Of a stretch of DNA of 13,320 nucleotides, positions 12,820 through 13,320 are shown piece by piece; the first letter of the stretch is position 1; every line of letters begins with the position of its first letter. The position numbers and the translations under genes are program-made. The DNA comes from Chloroflexota bacterium (GTDB taxonomy: Bacteria; Chloroflexota; Dormibacteria; Aeolococcales; Aeolococcaceae), in assembly GCA_003491925.1 (NCBI GenBank), contig DNAU01000296.1, positions 978 through 14,297 on the forward strand, in the 5' to 3' direction. The notes beneath the pieces were generated by a model. It did not search any database, was not told the DNA's origin, and saw only the letters and a list, made by a program, of their open reading frames with translations.

Positions 12820-13320
12820 TCATGCGACGATCTCGATGCTGAACCAGTAGAAACCGTGCGGAGCGAGGGTCAGCAGGTAGGGCAGCTCACCGATTCTCGG
12901 GAAATGCACCCTGCCCAGCATCTCCACCGGGGTCATCCCGTCGTAGCGGCGAAGGTCCAGCTCCACCGGCTGGGCGAATCGCGACAGGTTGTTCACGCAT
13001 AGGACCACATGATCCTCGTGGGTACGCAGGTACGCAAACACCGAGGGATTGGTCGCGTTGAGCGATTCGAAGCTTCCCAGGCCGAAGACGGGCCAGCGTC
13101 GGCGCACCCCGACGAAGCGGCGGAGCCACTGCAGGAGCGAGGTCTCGCCACGCTGCTGGGCCTCGACGTTCACCGATTGGAACCCGTACACCGGATCCAT
13201 CAGCGGCGGCAGGTAGAGCTGGGCGAAATCGGCGCGGCTGAAGCCGCCGTTGCGGTCGGCGCTCCACTGCATCGGGGTGCGAACCCCGTCGCGGTCACCG
13301 AGGTAGATGTTGTCGCCCAT
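12820..13320 (-). CDS. treS: Trehalose synthase (maltose alpha-D-glucosyltransferase), C-terminal part
   Basis: TreS interconverts trehalose and maltose. Only the last 166 residues are visible because the gene runs off the right edge. The methionine at the edge is internal, in the sequence MGDNIYLGDRDGVRTPMQWS. This is followed by DRNGGFSRADFAQLYLPP and MDPVYGFQSVNVEAQ, all highly characteristic of TreS over other GH13 enzymes. The C-terminal beta-sandwich (about 95-166) includes VVLCVNNLSRFAQPVEL and ends HGFYWFSIEIVA. No fused maltokinase domain follows. Instead a separate mak gene starts 13 bases later, so the two are almost certainly co-transcribed. The catalytic residues of the barrel lie outside the window and cannot be checked. 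Confidence 0.95.
   Translation of the reverse strand: MGDNIYLGDRDGVRTPMQWSADRNGGFSRADFAQLYLPPLMDPVYGFQSVNVEAQQRGETSLLQWLRRFVGVRRRWPVFGLGSFESLNATNPSVFAYLRTHEDHVVLCVNNLSRFAQPVELDLRRYDGMTPVEMLGRVHFPRIGELPYLLTLAPHGFYWFSIEIVA

Noticed and set aside
1..13320. CRISPR array, tRNA, rRNA, phage or toxin-antitoxin genes
   Set aside because: No regularly spaced repeats, cloverleaf-like sequence, rRNA signature or relevant protein motif was seen in the window.

Overview
This is a GC-rich bacterial chromosome fragment, dense in genes and using GTG as well as ATG starts. It has two metabolic clusters facing each other. The plus strand carries de novo purine synthesis genes and the minus strand carries trehalose-to-glycogen genes. 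High GC, an iron-sulfur type PurF and a treS-mak-glgB block suggest a deep-branching terrabacterial lineage such as Actinomycetota, Chloroflexota or Candidatus Dormibacterota. The phylum is an inference and is not fixed by the sequence.

Layout. At 1-718 is the 3' end of purL, cut by the window edge. At 877-2403 is purF, behind a 158-base gap that holds a -10-like box, a hairpin and a short leader ORF with a strong ribosome binding site. At 2521-3693 is an unfamiliar membrane-anchored protein with a proline/glycine/tryptophan-rich N-terminus, sitting between purF and purM. purM (3756-4784), purN (4781-5452) and purH (5449-6972) are joined by GTGA stop/start overlaps. From 6973 to about 7562 there is no convincing gene. 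That stretch holds a near-perfect inverted repeat enclosing about 180 bp, imperfect direct repeats, two compact hairpins and a good -10 box. At 7563-8519 is a soluble histidine kinase without a partner regulator. Two tandem hairpins separate it from a convergent DksA/TraR-type protein (8608-8970, minus). Further right, all on the minus strand, are glgB (9100-11286), mak (11283-12806) and the 3' part of treS (12820 to the window end).

How the genes work together. PurF makes phosphoribosylamine, PurN formylates GAR, PurL converts FGAR to FGAM, PurM closes the ring to AIR, and PurH performs the last two steps to IMP. No genes for GAR synthetase, the AIR-to-SAICAR steps or adenylosuccinate lyase are in view. 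TreS converts trehalose to maltose, Mak phosphorylates it, and GlgB branches the alpha-glucan. The polymerase that normally links Mak to GlgB, GlgE, is not in the window and may lie beyond the right edge.

The most unusual signals are non-coding or very small. Two leader ORFs, before purF and before the membrane protein, both end in Gly-Arg-Pro-Arg-Ala-stop using different codons, and both overlap a possible start of the next gene. The second is the inverted-repeat element abutting the purH stop codon. Neither could be tested without comparative searches. I did not find an obviously new multi-gene system.
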